The notes beneath the pieces are model-generated. The model saw only the letters and a program-made list of their open reading frames with translations, did not search any database and had not been told where the DNA came from. From contig NZ_JAGJBZ010000002.1 in the NCBI RefSeq assembly GCF_020010925.1, forward strand, positions 1,426,001-1,490,000: a stretch of DNA of 64,000 nucleotides. The letters are read 5' to 3'. The translations under genes were made by a program, and so were the position numbers. This document shows positions 63,559 through 64,000 of this stretch, in pieces. Source of the DNA: Streptomyces griseiscabiei. Lineage in GTDB: Bacteria > Actinomycetota > Actinomycetes > Streptomycetales > Streptomycetaceae. Positions within the stretch are counted from its first letter, which is position 1, and every line of letters begins with the position of its first letter.

Positions 63559-64000
63559 TCACCCGCCGACCCGCTCCAGCAGCGCGACAGGCAGGGACGC
63601 GAACAGCTCCGCCACCCGCACCTCACCCGTGAACTCCCGTTCCCCGCCGATCACTTCGGCCCACCGCCCCGCCGGCAGCGTCAGCCGGGTGTCCCCCCAG
63701 CCCCCGGCCTCCGCCAGCCGCAGCGACAGCCGTGTCACGGCGGTCACCACCTCCCCGGACCGGGCGAAGGCCACACAGTGCCCGGCGGCGGGTCCGGTCG
63801 CCGGCAGCGGCGCGTAGGTCGCCGCCTCCCCGAACACCTCGGGCCGCCGCCCGCGCAGCCGAAGCGCGGCCGAGGTGAGCCGGACCTTGTCGGACTCCCT
63901 GTCCTCTCCCTCCAGCGGAGCGAAGGACCGCCGGTTGTCGGGGTCCACCAGCGCCCGGTACTCGCCCTCCGTCCCCTGGTAGACGTCCGGCACCCCCGGC
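63559..64000 (-). CDS. treY: maltooligosyltrehalose synthase, C-terminal part
   Basis: The last 146 residues of a protein that runs off the right edge. GVPDVYQGTEGEYRALVDPD followed by NRR is the diagnostic segment of maltooligosyltrehalose synthase, which converts the reducing end of a glucan to a trehalose unit. The rest is the C-terminal beta domain (LTLPAGRWAEVIGGEREFTG). With treZ at 57447 it would form the TreY/TreZ pathway. Confidence 0.9.
   Translation of the reverse strand, partial: PGVPDVYQGTEGEYRALVDPDNRRSFAPLEGEDRESDKVRLTSAALRLRGRRPEVFGEAATYAPLPATGPAAGHCVAFARSGEVVTAVTRLSLRLAEAGGWGDTRLTLPAGRWAEVIGGEREFTGEVRVAELFASLPVALLERVGG

Overview
The window is chromosomal DNA from a high-GC actinomycete, almost certainly a Streptomyces. 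The evidence is very high GC with strong third-position G/C bias, GTG and TTG starts, conservon operons, a geosmin synthase, SARP/AfsR-type regulators, an SSI-type protease inhibitor, DUF397/XRE/ATPase regulator sets and DUF6230/DUF6114 envelope genes. No tRNA, rRNA, CRISPR array or insertion sequence was seen. Both ends cut a gene: an alpha/beta hydrolase on the left and treY on the right. LAYOUT: 1-7.6 kb holds an alpha/beta hydrolase, an isochorismatase-family hydrolase, an AraC regulator and two overlapping SARP-NB-ARC regulators. 7.8-9.1 kb is a secreted beta-helix protein behind a LacI-type operator. 9.3-15.2 kb contains the most distinctive locus: a 2-oxoglutarate oxygenase gene, two tandem 18-nucleotide genes that each encode the pentapeptide MRYLH, a cytochrome P450, an overlapping SAM methyltransferase, an MFS exporter and a DUF5937/ArsR regulator. 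This matches the biarylitide class of minimal RiPPs, in which a P450 cross-links Tyr and His side chains of a pentapeptide, but with a duplicated precursor and extra genes. 15.4-22.6 kb is a beta-galactoside locus: an operator, an MFS transporter, two GH35 beta-galactosidases, a large inverted repeat and a LacI regulator. 22.8-26.9 kb has a SAM methyltransferase, a DUF397/XRE/ATPase set and a PfkB-type kinase. 26.9-41.8 kb is a signalling region with three conservon units: a short one with only the GTPase and roadblock genes, a full one with a GAF gene, and a full one that continues into a CYP157-like P450 lacking the EXXR arginine and faces a CYP154-like P450. An acyl-CoA dehydrogenase whose 3' end and terminator are tandemly duplicated, and an AraC regulator, lie among them. 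42-50 kb encodes envelope and secreted proteins: DUF6114/DUF6230, a small exported protein, an AA10 LPMO with a C-terminal membrane anchor, a subtilase with a P domain, a membrane zinc-ribbon protein and an ARMT1-type phosphatase. 50.4-54.9 kb holds geosmin synthase and two frameshifted genes (a class I glutamine amidotransferase and a metallophosphoesterase) on either side of an intact PDZ protein. 55-64 kb holds an M24 peptidase, an APH-like protein, treZ, a DUF1707-FHA protein, two M14-family genes around an SSI inhibitor whose predicted P1 residue is Glu, and the 3' end of treY. HOW THE GENES WORK TOGETHER: the best-supported functional units are the MRYLH/P450/methyltransferase operon, the operator-transporter-GH35-LacI regulon, the conservon complexes (sensor ATPase, roadblock, DUF742, GTPase, P450) and trehalose formation from glycogen (treY and treZ, here split by unrelated genes). 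Copies of one GC-rich intergenic repeat, built around the string GCGCAGTTCCCCGCGCCCCT, lie at gene ends across the window. Functions are read from sequence motifs by eye; no database search was run.
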